64,000 nt of DNA from Heterohyrax brucei (taxonomy: Eukaryota; Chordata; Mammalia; Hyracoidea; Procaviidae), in contig CM053146.1 of NCBI GenBank assembly GCA_028571685.1, forward strand, positions 23,471,431 through 23,535,430, in the 5' to 3' direction. Within the stretch, counting starts at the first letter, position 1, and every line of letters starts with the position of its first letter. Both the position numbers and the translations under genes were made by a program. The notes below the pieces were generated by a model that was not told the DNA's origin, did no database searches, and worked only from the letters and a program-made list of their open reading frames with translations. Below, piece after piece: positions 46,960 through 58,739 of this stretch.

Positions 46960-47925
46960 CTTTTCTGCTGTTGGGTACCATTGAGTCGGTTCCAACTCAT
47001 AGAGACTCTATTAACAACAGAAAGATACTCTGCCCAGCCTCTGCCATTGTCCACAGTTGTTTTCATGCTAAGGCTCGTAGTTGCAGCTACCTTATTGACC
47101 CATCTAATTGAGGGTTTTCCTCTTCTTTGCTGACCCTTCACTCTACCAAACATGATGTCCTTCTCTAGGAAATAATCACTCCTGACAATATGTACAAAGC
47201 ATGTAAGATGGAATCTAGCAGTCTTTGAGTCTAAAGAGAACTTTGGTTGTACTTCTTCCAGAACAGATCTGTTTGTTCTTTGACAGTCCATGATACATTC
47301 AGCATTCTTCTTCAATAATACAATTCAAAGGCATCAATTCTTCATCTGTCTTCCTTATTCATTATTTGCATGCATATGATGTGACTGAAAATACCATGGC
47401 ATGGGTCAGGCAGACCATAGTCTTTAAGGTGACATCTTGACTTTTCAATACTTCAAAGTGGTTCTTTAGACCAGGTTTTACCAATGCAATGTGTCTTTTG
47501 ATTCCTTGACTGCTGCTTCCATGCCATGGGCATTGATTATGGATCCATGTAAAATGAAATCCTTCACTGTCTCAGTCCTTTCTCCATTTCTTGCCACGTT
47601 GGTTACTGGTTCAGTTGTGAGGACTTTTGTTTTCTTGATATTGGAGGGAAGTCCATACAGAAGGCTGTGGTCTTTGATCTTCATCAGTATTTCAAATCCT
47701 CTTCACTTCCATCAAGTAAGGTGGTGTCATCTTTGTAATGTGGATTGGTAATGAGTCTTCCTCCAATCCTGATGCCTCATTCTTCTTCATATAGTCCAGC
47801 TTCTCAGATTGAAAAAGTATAGCGAAAGGCTGAAACTCTGATGTACATCTTTCGTAACTAAACCATGTGCTGTCCCCTTGTTCTGTTTGTATGACTGCCT
47901 CTTGATCCATGAAGTTTCCTAAAGA
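46960..47925 (-). mobile_element. RTE1, 3' half of a nearly complete copy
   Basis: Minus strand, from the 3' end (gctgttgggtaccattgagtcggttccaac) to the RT core. Frames: 46953-47315 (EKDIMFGRVKGQQRRGKPSI; RWVNKVAAT), 47478-47684 (NIKKTKVLTTEPVTNVARNG), 47692-47910 (MDQEAVIQTEQGDSTWF). It stops at about 47925 where the element flips; MDQEAV is the residue block that directly follows the other half's end. Confidence 0.92.
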
Positions 47926-48609
47926 GGAAAATTAAATGTTTTGGAATTTCAGCTGAGCTTCCAGACTAAGACAGACTAGGAAGAATGACCTGGCAGTTTA
48001 TTTCTGAAAAGAAATATCCAGTAAAAACCATATGAATAGCAGAGGAAAATTGTTAGATGTAGTGCCAGAAAACGAGCCCCCCAGGTTGGAAGGCTCTCAA
48101 AGGCCGCTAGGTAAGAGCTGCTTCCTCAAAGTAGAGCTGACCTTAATGATGTAGACGAAATAAAGCTTCAGGATCTTCATTTGCTGATGTGGCATGACTC
48201 CAAATGAGAAGAAACAGCTACAAACATCCATTAACAGTCAGAACACGTAATGCACAAAGTACAAATCTAGGAAAATTGGAAATCATCAAAAATGAAATGG
48301 AATGCATAAACATTGATATCCTAGGTATTTGTGAGCTGAAATGTACCAGTATTGGCCATTTAGAATCAGATAATCATATAGTGTACTATGGTGGGAATGA
48401 AAACTTGAAGAGGAATGGTGTTGGTTCATCATCAAAAAGAACATTTTAAGAATGCTGTCAGTGATAAGATAATATCCCTATGCCTTCAAGGAAGGCCAGT
48501 TAATACAATTGTTACTCAGATTTATGCACCAATCGCTAAGGCCAAAGATGAAAAAATTGAGGATTTTTACCAGCTTCTGTAGTCCCAGATTGATCAAACA
48601 TGCAATCAG

Positions 48610-48682
48610 GCTAGCCAAGCCACGGCGCTCCTTGAATATTCTTGGGGTCAGTTCTACCCTGGTTTCCAGGGTCACTGTGAGC
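48610..48682 (+). mobile_element. Short AfroSINE fragment (73 bp)
   Basis: ctagccaagccacggcgctccttg...gttctaccctggtttccagggtcactgtgagc, flanked by catgcaatcag (48599-48609) and catgcaattag (48683-48693). A truncated SINE with its own 11-bp target duplication inside RTE endonuclease sequence. Confidence 0.82.
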
Positions 48683-49372
48683 CATGCAATTAGGATGCAT
48701 TGGTAATTACTGGTGATTGGGACATAGAAGTTAGAAACAAAGAAGGATGGGTGTTTGGAAAATGCTGCTTTGGTGATAGAAATGATGCCCCAGATCTTCT
48801 GTAGGACTAATGATTTCTTCACTGCAAATACCTTTTTTAACCAACACAAATGTTGACTGTCCACATGGACCTTACCAGATAGAATACACAGAATTCAAAT
48901 TGACTACATCTGTGGAAAAAGACAGTGGAAAAGTTCTGTATCCGCAGTCAGAACAAGACCGGGTGATGACTGTGGCACAGACCATCAATTACTCATATAT
49001 AAGTTCAAACTCAGACTGAAGAAAATTTGAATAAGTCCATGAGAGCCAAACTATGACTTTGAGTGTATTCAATCTGAGTACAGAGACCACATTAAGAACA
49101 GATTTGAGGTGTTGAACACTAACGACCGAAGATCAGAAGAATTGTGTAATGACATCAAAGGCTTCATCCATGAAGACAGCAAGAGGTCATAGAAAAGATA
49201 GGAAAGAAGCAAAATACCAAACTGGATCTCAGAACAGACTCTGAAACTTGCTCTTGAATGTCAAGAAATGATGAAGAAAGAAATGATGAAGTAAAAGAGC
49301 TGAACAGAAGATTTTAAAGAGCAGCTTGACAAGACAAAGTAAAGTATTATAATGACATGTGCAAAGAGCTGG

Positions 49373-49541
49373 GAAACCCTAGTGGTATAGTGGGTTAAGT
49401 GTTACATCTGATAACCAAAAGGTTAGAAGTTCAGCTCCACCAGGGACTCCTTGGAAGCTCTATGGTGCCATTCTACTCTGACCTATTGGGTCACAACGAG
49501 TCAGACCTGACTTGACAGCAGTGGGTTTGGTTTTTGGCCTG
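49373..49541 (+). mobile_element. AfroSINE
   Basis: Complete SINE from gaaaccctagtggtatagtg to gacagcagtgggtttggtttttggcct, flanked by gcaaagagctgg exactly duplicated at 49361-49372 and 49542-49553, inside the RTE. Confidence 0.95.
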
Positions 49542-50541
49542 GCAAAGAGCTGGAGATAGAAAACTAAAAGGAAAGAACACATTCTGTATTTCTTAAGCTG
49601 AAAGAACTGAAGAAAAAATTCAAGCCTTGAGTTGCAATACAGAGGAGTTCTATAGGGAAAATATTAAGTGGCCCAAGAAGCATCAAAAGAAGATGGAAAG
49701 AACATACAGAGTCATTTTACCAGAAAGAACTGGCTGATATTCAGCCATTTGAAGAAGTAGTGTATGATCAGGAACTGATAGTACTGAAGGAAGAAGTTGA
49801 AGCTGCACTGAAGGCACTGGTGAAAAACAAGATATCAGAAATGTATGGAATATTAATTGAGATATTTCAACAAATGGATGTGGTGCTGCAAGTGCTCACT
49901 TGTCTATGTCAAGAAATTTGGAAGACAGCTACCTGGCCAACTGACTGGAAGAGATCCATATCCATGCCCATTCCAGAGGAAGGTGGAAATTACCAAACAA
50001 TATTATTAATATGAAATGTAAGAAAAATTTTGCTCAAGATCATTCAAAAGTGACTGCAACAGTATATTGACAAGGAGCTGCCAGAAATTCTATCCAGATG
50101 CAGAAGAAGACTTGGAATCAGTGATATCATTGCTGATGTCAGATGTATCCTGGCTGAAAGCAGAGAATATCAGAAAGATGTTTACTTGTCTTTCATTGAC
50201 TGTGCAGACATTCAACTGTGTGAACTGTAACAAATTATGGCTAACATTGTGGAGAATGGGAATTCCAGGATAAAAAAAAAAAATGAAAAAGGAGTGTCTT
50301 GAGAAAGAACTGGATTTAACAAGCCATCATCTAATTTCTATGTACAAGTTTATTAGAAGGTATAAATAAGCAGTAGATCAATGACTAATCAAATTATTAC
50401 AAAATATTTAAACATACATGGTAGCTTTACAGAATGGATTATTTGTTTCTTTATTTATCCTAACCCTACTCTGGCTACTCCAAATTTTAGACATATTCAC
50501 GTTACTGATACTATTGCTGTGACTGTCACCTAAATGCTATA

Positions 50542-50659
50542 AAAAACCCACTGCCAATGAGTCAGGCCAGATTCATGGTGACCCTGTAGATCAGAGTAGA
50601 ACTGCCCCAGAGAATTTCCAAAGAGTGTTTGGAGGATTTGAACTGCTGCCCTTTTGATT
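50542..50659 (-). mobile_element. AfroSINE, 5'-truncated
   Basis: Minus-strand SINE 3' two thirds (aaaaacccactgccaatgagtcaggcc...ggaggatttgaactgctgccc), flanked by cctaaatgctata exactly duplicated at 50529-50541 and 50660-50672. Confidence 0.92.
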
Positions 50660-50949
50660 CCTAAATGCTATACGAAATGTAAATGTTCAGATGAATATGA
50701 TCATTTTACTGTAATAGAGTCTTGGCCAAATGGTAAAAGGTAGTCTGTGTAGTAAAGAATTAACCTTACCCAAAGAGAAGTCTGATCTTTGCCCTTGTCT
50801 CTTGAGAGGTGATGTCTATGACCTTGGAGTGACTTGTCTTTGTTTACCTGGGGGAGCTTTATGCCATAATGTATAGCCTAACAATATAATTTATGGTGGG
50901 CACTTATGCCCACATGATATCAAGTCCACTTTTAGAGGAGCTGAACTTC

Positions 50950-50971
50950 AAAGGTCAGTCATGTGGCTGGT
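50950..50971 (+). repeat. Direct repeat flanking the MaLR unit (left copy)
   Basis: aaaggtcagtcatgtggctg followed by gt; identical to 52252-52273. Weaker similarity continues about 15 bp upstream in both (gaggagctgaacttc and gaggaatgtaattct). Confidence 0.85.
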
Positions 50972-51463
50972 TGTTTTAGTTAGCTAGTGTTGCTGTAACA
51001 GAAATACCATGAGTGGATGGCTTTAACAAAGAAAAGTTTATTCTTACACAGTCTTGTAGGCTACAAGACCCAATTCAAGACATCCACTCCCAGGGAAGGT
51101 TTCTCCCATTGCTGGCTCCAGAGGAAAGTCCTTGTGTTGCATCAGCGTTTGATCACAGAGTATCCTGGTGGAGGAACATCAGGTCTGAAGGATGCATGCT
51201 TCTCCTGGTGCTGCTTTCTTGATGGTGTGAGGTTCCCAAATCTCTCTGCTAGATTTTTTCCTTTATATCTTAAGAGGCCACCTCAAGGCACAAAACAAAC
51301 TTTCACATTTAATCTTGCTCTACCAACACAAGTACTGGTCATCTACCCCCATTAACATCATAGGGGCAGGAATTCCAACGTGCAGGAACATCACACAACC
51401 CCAGGAATTATGACACAGCCAAATTCTTACAAATGTTTTAGGGAACATGTTCAATCCATCACA
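50972..51463 (-). mobile_element. MaLR-type 3' LTR
   Basis: Antisense LTR from tgttttagttagctagtgttgct to tgttcaatccatcaca. It is followed at 51464 by tcccaccctttg, the antisense of a polypurine tract (aaagggtggga), so this is the 3' LTR of an internal segment to its right. Confidence 0.88.
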
Positions 51464-52250
51464 TCCCACCCTTTGTTCTCTAAAAAATCAAATCTTTGCA
51501 ACACGTAAAACATATGCGTCCCACCACAGCAAAACCTTAAAGTCCAAGTCCAAAATCCAGAAATTCCTGTTTAACTGTGAAATCTGGAACACAAGTTATC
51601 TGCTTCCAAAATGCCATGGCAGGCACAAGCTAGACATTTCTGTTACAAATGGGAGAAATTGCAGGCAAAGAAGGCATTAACGGGAAACAAGCAAGTTAGC
51701 AGAACATTACATTAGCCCTCAAAGCTTTGAAAATAACCTTCAGTTCTCTGAGACATTTTACACAACAGGTTTGCCCTCCAGATTCTAGGTATTGGCCATA
51801 CTCTCTGGATTCTGAGTGGAGATCTCTAGCCCTGTGCTATAACTCTGCTTCCTGGGCCTACTTGGATAGCAACTCTGTTCCATCAGCTTTAGGTGTACCT
51901 TAAGCACAAATTCCAGCCTTACAAACTCAGAAAGCCCTGGCCCCAGCCTGTCAAACCCCTGAGATCACTGTTATACCTTTTGAGACTGAGGCAGCTCAGC
52001 TTCTCTTACTCTTTATCTCTTCAGCTTCTGCTTCCCACAGCCTCATGGCCTCATCTTCCTTACTGGGGCAAGTGTTCCAAAGCTCTGTAGCTCCACTGAT
52101 CCAAGTGCCTGGAGGCACCCCACCCTGCCAGGAATCCTCTCAGCACAGGTGCTCGGATCCCGAGTTCTGTGGGCTGGCTCCACTGCTGTCTCACGCTGGT
52201 CTGGTTCTTCCTTCAGTACCATCAGGTCTACTACTGGAGGAATGTAATTC
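51464..52250 (-). mobile_element. MaLR internal sequence fragment
   Basis: Antisense MaLR (THE1/MST-type) internal text next to the LTR: gcaacacgtaaaacatatgcg, caagttatctgcttccaaaatgcc, cattagccctcaaagctttg, ggattctgagtggagatctctagccctg. It has no intact frame and no second LTR. The LTR plus internal unit ends at a 22-bp direct repeat (52252-52273). Confidence 0.7.
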
Positions 52251-52251
52251 T

Positions 52252-52273
52252 AAAGGTCAGTCATGTGGCTGGT
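52252..52273 (+). repeat. Direct repeat flanking the MaLR unit (right copy)
   Basis: Second copy of the 22-bp repeat at 50950-50971, directly after the internal MaLR fragment. Confidence 0.85.
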
Positions 52274-52539
52274 CAACTATTTATAGATAATCAAACCCCA
52301 ATAAAAACTCTGAACACAAGGTTCAAGTGAGCTTCTCTGGTTATCAATGCTCTGTGTGTACTGGCATACAGCACTGTAGGTAGAAGTTGGGGCTCTCCAC
52401 CAAAACTCCCTTGGGAGAGGACAGTTGAAAGCTGCATGCATGGAACTTTCTTGGACTCAGCCCCATATTCCTCTTCCCTTGGCTCATTTTTTGAATGTTG
52501 TATGACTATCACCACTATTTATTTTTGAAGATTTTTCAT

Positions 52540-52740
52540 TACACCAAAGAGAAATTCTTCTCTTTAAGCAATAAACCCAACCCCTTCTCTCTCCAGCCCT
52601 AGGTAGCTCCTGATCTACTTTCTTTCTCTATGAATTTTCCTGTCTATATATGTCATATAACTGGGGCCATGAAAAATTTGTACTTTTGTTTCTGACTAAT
52701 TTCACTTAGCATAATTCTCAGAGTTCGTGTCTTGACTAAT
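52540..52740 (-). mobile_element. Old L1 3' end
   Basis: Antisense L1 3' region: cctgatctactttctttctctatgaattttcctgtctatatatgtcatataactggggcc...ttctgactaatttcacttagcataattct. Confidence 0.65.
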
Positions 52741-53379
52741 TTTAATCTGTATTTATTATTATTATTATTTTGCTGTAACAAACCATAACCAAGAGTATAA
52801 CTGTTTTCATTGACTTTTATGGGTTCTTTTAGTCAGTTATTGAGCCTGAGGGTGGTCTTCGGGACCCCCCATGCTTACAATTGGTGTTAGAAGTGGGGTG
52901 GTCTTAGGACTCCTTAACTTGGCAGGTACACTCTAAACCTTTTCCATCTAAAACCCATCTATTTTGAAAGCCATCTCTCAGACTCTGGTTGAAGCTAGAG
53001 CTAAGCTGATAATCTAGTCAACGGATCAATGTTGATGGTTGACAGATTGTCCCCTGCTCTAGGCTAGCTACTAAAATTTCCCAAAGATATCAGTGAATTC
53101 AACCCAAAGGAGAAACTGAGGGTAGAGTTGTTTGGCCACGTGTTCAGTCATGGAAGAAGCAGTGTACTTGGGCTTTATATGATTACAAGTAGACAATTTC
53201 ACATTTTACCCAAGGTGTGCTCTGCCTCTAGGAGAAAAACATCCAATTTCTTTGTTTCATCTTGTTAACTTTTAAAACACTTTTGCACATTGAACTGGAC
53301 AAATTGACCAGCTCAGACGCTCAAGAACAATTGAAACACGTCTTGACTGTAAAAATGGTAGCAACATAGAAGTCTAAAT
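52741..53379. other. Unassigned sequence
   Basis: An imperfect (tta)n run lies at about 52752-52769; nothing else is recognised. Confidence 0.4.
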
Positions 53380-53580
53380 GTATACTAAGGCACATAACAG
53401 GTTTTCTTCATTTAATCCATGCAACAATCCTGTGGATTTTTGTAACTCTTTACCTTTTTTCATAGAAGGGAAACAGAGGCACAGGGAACTCAAAGTAACT
53501 TGCCTAAAGTCCATCTCCAGATGTGGCATGCATAACCTCTCTGTCCCCTGTCTTCCCTACATTGTGCTACCTCATCTATT
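53380..53580 (-). repeat. MIR SINE
   Basis: Antisense MIR: tcatttaatccatgcaacaatcctgtggat...catagaagggaaacagaggcacagggaactcaaagtaacttgcctaaag. Confidence 0.78.
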
Positions 53581-53647
53581 ATGTTCCAATTGAAACAAAT
53601 AAAGTTAACTACAGCAGATAGCCCTTTCATGTTTGTCAGTTTGTTGT

Positions 53648-54592
53648 ACTGTGGAGGCTTTCATGTTCAAACAAAACAAGGGGATGCCATGTGGTTTAAA
53701 GTCAGGAAAGCTGAGCATCAGGGTTATATCTTTTTACCATATCTCTTTAGTCTGTACGCTGCAGAATTTAAGAAACTGGGCTATACAAAAAAAGAATGGG
53801 ACACAAGGATTAGAGAAAGACTCATAAACAACCTGCATTATGCAGATAACACAACCTTGCTTGGTGAAAATGAAAACGACTTGAAACACTTACTGACAAA
53901 GATCAAAGACTATAGCCTTCAATGTGGATTATACTTCAAGACCAAGAAAACAAAAATCATCACAGCTGGACCAATAGGCAACATCATGACAAAAGACTGA
54001 AGTTGTCAAGACTTCATTTTACTTGAATCCACCATCAACACTCATGGAAGCAGCAGTCAAGAAATCAAACAATGTGTTACACTGGATAAGTCTGCTGCAA
54101 AAGACTAAGGTGTTAAAAAACAAAGATGTCACCTTGAAGACTAAAGTGTGTTGACTCAAGCCATGGTGTTTTTAAACACCTCATATACATGTGAAAGGTA
54201 GATGATGAACAAGAAAGACTGAATAACCTTTGAATTGTGATGTCGTTGAAAAATATCAAATACGTATACCATGGACTGCCAAAAGAAAGAGTAAATCTGT
54301 CTTGGAAAAGGAAACACAGAATTATCCGTAGAAGCAAAGATGTGAGACACTAAGTCTTACATACTTGGGATACCTTATCAGGAGGTACCTGGAGAAGGAC
54401 ATCAAGCTTGGTAAAATAGTGGGTCAGCAAAAAAGGGAAAGACTCTCAACAAGGTGAATTGGCACAGTGGTTACAGCAATGGACTCGAGCATAGCAATTT
54501 GTGAGGATGGCTAAGCACCAGACAGTGTTTCCTTCTTTTGTACATAGGGTTGCTGAGTCATAACATCAGTGGTATCTAACAATAACAATTGC
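53648..54592 (+). mobile_element. RTE1 3' part (RT core to 3' end)
   Basis: A 139-residue plus-strand frame (53581-54000) covers the RT palm: RERLINNLHYADNTTLLGEN. The catalytic YADD reads YADN, so the site is inactive. It continues with a frameshift through ggagaaggacatcaagcttgg to the end ggtatctaacaataacaa at 54592. Confidence 0.9.
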
Positions 54593-54759
54593 AGAGGAGA
54601 CATCAAGATGTCAGTAAATTACTCAATCCATTTGCACCAGAATACAAGCAGTAAATATCTTATTGATTGATTCCCATAAGTGAGGCACTGCTCCTGTCCT
54701 CCAAGGGAAGAAGGTCAAAGTGAAGTAGGGCAGGATGAAAGGAACTAGTCTCTCGAGAA

Positions 54760-54870
54760 TTTACTCAGTACCATGCACTTGATACACACGATTTTGCCTA
54801 ATCCTTATAATCCTTGAAAGAATTAGCAACTTTATTTTACCGATGAAGTACTGTTAACCTCAGATTACAA
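54760..54870 (-). repeat. MIR SINE (diverged)
   Basis: tactcagtaccatgcacttgatacacacgattttgcctaatccttataatccttgaaagaattagcaactttattttaccgatga resembles antisense MIR 3' text. Confidence 0.5.
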
Positions 54871-56204
54871 ACACCTGCCCTTACAGGAGGTACAATGTGG
54901 ATTTGGATGGCTAATTCCGAAGACCTGGCTATCTTTTCTCAGTACTATAGAAAAGATCAGCCAGTGATGTGGGAGGCAGCTAGACAAGAGTCAAATGAGT
55001 GATATGCCTGATGATTAAATGTTATGGGGGGAATAGTGGGTGGGGGTGAGCAATCCAGAAAAGAATTATCTCTGGACAAGATGAGGACTGAGCTTGGTAG
55101 GGAAATTCAGGAAAGATGTGGATGAGTGGATGAGATGGAATAGAACATTCCAGGCCACAGAGCAGCTGATTTTTCTGGATCCCACAGTCCCATCTGCTGT
55201 CTGAATGGACAATTGGCTGGCCAAGGATGTATGTGGACACTGCACCAAAGAATGTTGGCCTCAGATGTGCATGAGGGGATAGTCTATAAATCAAGAATCT
55301 CTTTTGTGGGCACCTTCTTCCCTCTCAAGGCCCAGAAGTTGACCGAGAACAAAGAAGTCAGCCTCTTTTCATATTTATTAAGAGGCAGAACATTTGAGAA
55401 AGGGCGGACAGGGAGACACTGGCAGAGAAAGAGCAGTTAATCCTAGAACTGGGCCTTGAAAATAGGTGACTGACAACAGACCAGCCACAGGGCTGGATGC
55501 AGAGCATGGGAATGAGGGAAGGGAGGGGTTCCCAGTCTGACACACAATGTATCAAATATAATAAGTCCCTGGAGGCTAATCAAATCCCCTGCCACCCCTG
55601 CCCCACATTGCCAAATAGTAAAAACAGATGTTCTGTAAACTGGTAACAACTCAGACGCCCTTTCTTTTGACTGGCAATAGAAGGGGGGAGACTGCTAAGA
55701 GGGCAGGGAAGAGCAGGCTTTTGGGATATATCCAAATATTAGTACACCAAACAGCTCACCCCGGGCTTCCGTAACAACAGTGAAAGAGGGATTAGAATTA
55801 GGTTCAGCAAGGAGAGAAGATCTATTGTAACATGACAGAAATTCAAACATGATAGGTACACAAGATGTCATTTCAGATTGCTGTGGCTCATCCTGTCCTG
55901 TCTGTCTGACTCATTTCTGTCTAATACCAAGCTGACAGGGCCGGTTGCAATACTTCACAGGTGGAGGGAGAAGTCCCCCCATTCTGCCTTTGGAAATTTA
56001 GTCTCTGCATGCGTGCTTCATCCTAAGCCTTTGGCCTTCCTCCCCACAGCAGGAGAAACTGTCCCTAAGCTCCAGCACATTCTTAGTGGAGGTAGTCACC
56101 AGCAGTGATGCAAGTGCTCCAAAGAAGCTATAGCATTGTCATCAGCCTACAGGCCCATATCCACTGCACTGGGTTACCTTGCAGGGAGACGCTGGCCCAT
56201 GAGC
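54871..56204. other. Unassigned sequence
   Basis: Moderately GC-rich, with short open frames on both strands (55022-55294, 55358-55649 minus). No repeat family or domain recognised. Confidence 0.4.
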
Positions 56205-56315
56205 ACTGCTCCTGGGATAAGAGTCAGGAGACTTGGGTTTAGGCCTTAGACAATTCATGGACCTTCTCTACTTCATTTTTCTGACTTCTCAAATGGAAAA
56301 GTCTTGTTGTTGTTG
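56205..56315 (+). repeat. MIR SINE
   Basis: Sense MIR: gggataagagtcaggagacttgggtttaggccttagacaattcatggaccttctctacttcatttttctgacttctcaaatgg. Confidence 0.65.
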
Positions 56316-56433
56316 TTACTGTCTTTCAAACAAATGAAAAACAATAGTCAAGGCATTTTCTTATGTTACCTAACCTAATCCTTAACCTTATGAGGTACGT
56401 GTTAGTATCTGATGTTATAGATGAGAGATAACA

Positions 56434-56994
56434 TGAAGACTACCAATTAAGTTCACGAACTCATCCTAGAAAAAGTGCTACATACCACATTGCTGAATAT
56501 AACTATGGTTTCTGTTGAAGTATTCCCTTTGGGAAGCTATAAACCGACACCAGTGCCTAGGCCACCTTTCAAAGCAATTTTGGAACTATCTTTTCGGAAT
56601 GGCCATCAGAGGTGTCCTCATGTTAACCCTTGATATCCTGAATACCATCAAAATGTCTTCCTTTCAATATTTCCTCTATCTTTGGGTCAAGAAAAAGCCA
56701 TTGGGGGCCAGTGCAGGCCAGTAGAGAGGGTGCTCCAACATAGTTATTTGTTTACTGGCTAAAAACTCCTTCACAGACTACCGTAGAGTTAAGTTTTTGA
56801 ATTTGCCACCATGCCACTATGTACAACGGTCATTCCAGAAAGAGTTCTCAAATTGATTTGAAAGGTGGACCAGGCACTGTCATGGGTGCCTAGTTTCCCA
56901 GGGGGAGTACTTTGAGGGTAATGGTGGTGATATTCAGCAATGAGATACGCAGCACTTAGAACAATGAGTTCATGGACTTGATTGTCAGACTTTG
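56434..56994. mobile_element. Mariner-derived fold-back MITE, copy 2
   Basis: Same layout as copies 1 and 3. Left arm about 56434-56600 (gaactcatcctagaaaaagtgctacata...tcaaagcaattttggaactatc), right arm about 56815-56994 (cattccagaaagagttctcaaattgatttg...atattcagcaatgag). The spacer's minus strand encodes a mariner transposase C-terminal stretch. TA follows the right end (56995-56996); the left flank reads CA where TA is expected. Confidence 0.75.
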
Positions 56995-57002
56995 TAATTT
57001 GT

Positions 57003-57210
57003 CCAGAATCATGTTTGGTGAAGTAAAAGTTAGCAAAAATGAGGGAAACTCTCATTGAAAAGGACTGATATAGTAGCTGCAATAGTAGCTTCAAACGTAC
57101 CAACAATCATGAAGATAGCACAGGATCAGGCTATGCTTCATTTTGCTGGGCAGAAGATTGCCTTGAGTCAGAGTCAAGCCAACCCAACAGCAACTAACAG
57201 CAACAAACAG
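57003..57210 (+). mobile_element. RTE1 3' end
   Basis: catgtttggtgaagtaaaagttagc...aaggactgatatagtagctgcaatagtagcttcaaac...gtcaagccaacccaacagcaactaacagcaacaaa. It starts within about 10 bp of the right end of fold-back copy 2. Confidence 0.82.
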
Positions 57211-58739
57211 GTCGAGTTAGTATTTCAATTCCAAAACCCTACAGTATTTCTCTTAGTAAAATCATTTAGTTTGAGATGATGAGCCTAAGAAGAGAAAAGC
57301 AGTTTTATGTCTTATTATCTCTGATATGGTGATATCTATTTTGCCACAACTGAACCACTGTATTTGTTTCCATTAATTTCTGGCTTCCATGTTGTCAGAT
57401 TTCAGAAAGTTACCTTAGTGTCTCACCTAGATAGATCACATGACAGGCAGAGTGCTATTGCCCAATTCAAGCATCTACTTAATTATAGTAATACCTCCTA
57501 ATCTTAGAGTAGTTGAAGCAAGCCAGACAGAGTGAGTTCTTAAAAAATGATAGTGTGGGTAAAGAAAAGTGACAGACAGATCTCATTTGCTTTCTGTAGA
57601 TTAGAATTATCAAACTGTTAGAAATTTATATAAATAGAGACTAATGTAGACAAAGTGTATCTGAATTTCAGCTAGCTATTGGCAAAATCTGTTAGAGTCA
57701 CACCTGCATGTTTACATGCTTTCATGGTAAATGGAAGTTCTTACCCAAATATTACAGGTCTTTCCCTAATCCTTCTATTTAACTCCATCTTCCCTTTATG
57801 GCTAAAGTGTATTTTCAAATTTTTCAGTGGTAGTTTCTCTTCAACTTACTACGTTTGGATCTTTGCCATGTCACTTGGCTATAATTTCTTCAATAATCAA
57901 TGGTCTGCAGCCAAAGAAAGGAAACTATTTCTCGACTTCATTCCTTTGACCATTCTGTAGGTCAGTATCTGATACTGGTGATGACCTCATAGTTTCCAAA
58001 ACTCTTTCTGTGTCCAAAGACCTGATACTCTTGTGTCACTTGGTGGCTACAGCAGTACTAACTTCCCTGACTCCAATATGCACACATTTTAATATATTAC
58101 ATGTTTTGTATCTAAAAGAGTATATATTATTATATAATAAATACTTTATATTTTACATAATACTGTATCTGTTAAGTACCATATGTTCTATTTTTTGTAT
58201 GTTAAGTATAAGTAGCCAGCAGGGTCATTACTATAGTATACACACTGTTTTACAGTTTAGTTAAATAGCACCTATCCCCAAAAACACAGTTCAAATTTTA
58301 GTTACTACACTATATTAACTGTGAACGAGTGCATAAAATACAAACTTCACTATTAGCTCTTTAGTCCAGAAATTATTCATAAATATATGTATGTCATGAC
58401 ACCGTTCACAACACCATAGACTTGTTTCAAAATCTACAGCCTCCAGTGATTGGACACCGCTCATCTGCTGTTCATTCATATACACACACAGCAAAGTACA
58501 TTTTGTGCTATCTCTTGACTCCACAGCAATAAGCTTCTTGGAAATTTTATGAAAATAGACGATTGGCAAAAAGAACTGGCCAACAGAGACGAAAGTGCAG
58601 CAAAAAACAAAACAAAAATGTAATAATATAGAAAGCAAAATTTGAATTGAATGTAAACGTAATTATGAAAGAACTATCTGGTCATAGGAATCTTGACGCT
58701 GCTTTGAGTGTAAAAAACTCTAGTTGTGCAGCTAGAGAA
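57211..58739. other. Unassigned, AT-rich
   Basis: No gene recognised; short frames only. The stretch 58090-58240 is very AT-rich. Confidence 0.4.

Larger units (their letters stand above)
47926..50268 (+). mobile_element. RTE1, inverted 5' half (5' UTR, endonuclease, RT start)
   Basis: Plus strand: 5' UTR-like 47926-48200 (gagccccccaggttggaaggc; cttcatttgctgatgtggcatgactc), then endonuclease (48204-48449: LEIIKNEMECINIDILGICE), onward to 50268 where the frame 50067-50273 ends NKLWLTLWRMGIPG in the RT fingers/palm. The 3' half starts about a dozen residues further on. Together the halves form a ~3.1 kb element, nearly complete apart from the junction. Two SINEs interrupt it (48610-48682 and 49373-49541). 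Confidence 0.92.

Noticed and set aside
50269..50290. A-run after the RTE 5' half as a retrotransposon poly(A) tail
   Set aside because: In the inverted half this outer end is an internal breakpoint, not the 3' end; the true RTE 3' end is at 46960. The A-run is probably coincidental or a priming trace.
58090..58240. AT-rich stretch as an origin or matrix attachment region
   Set aside because: Composition alone; no defined motif pattern supports it.
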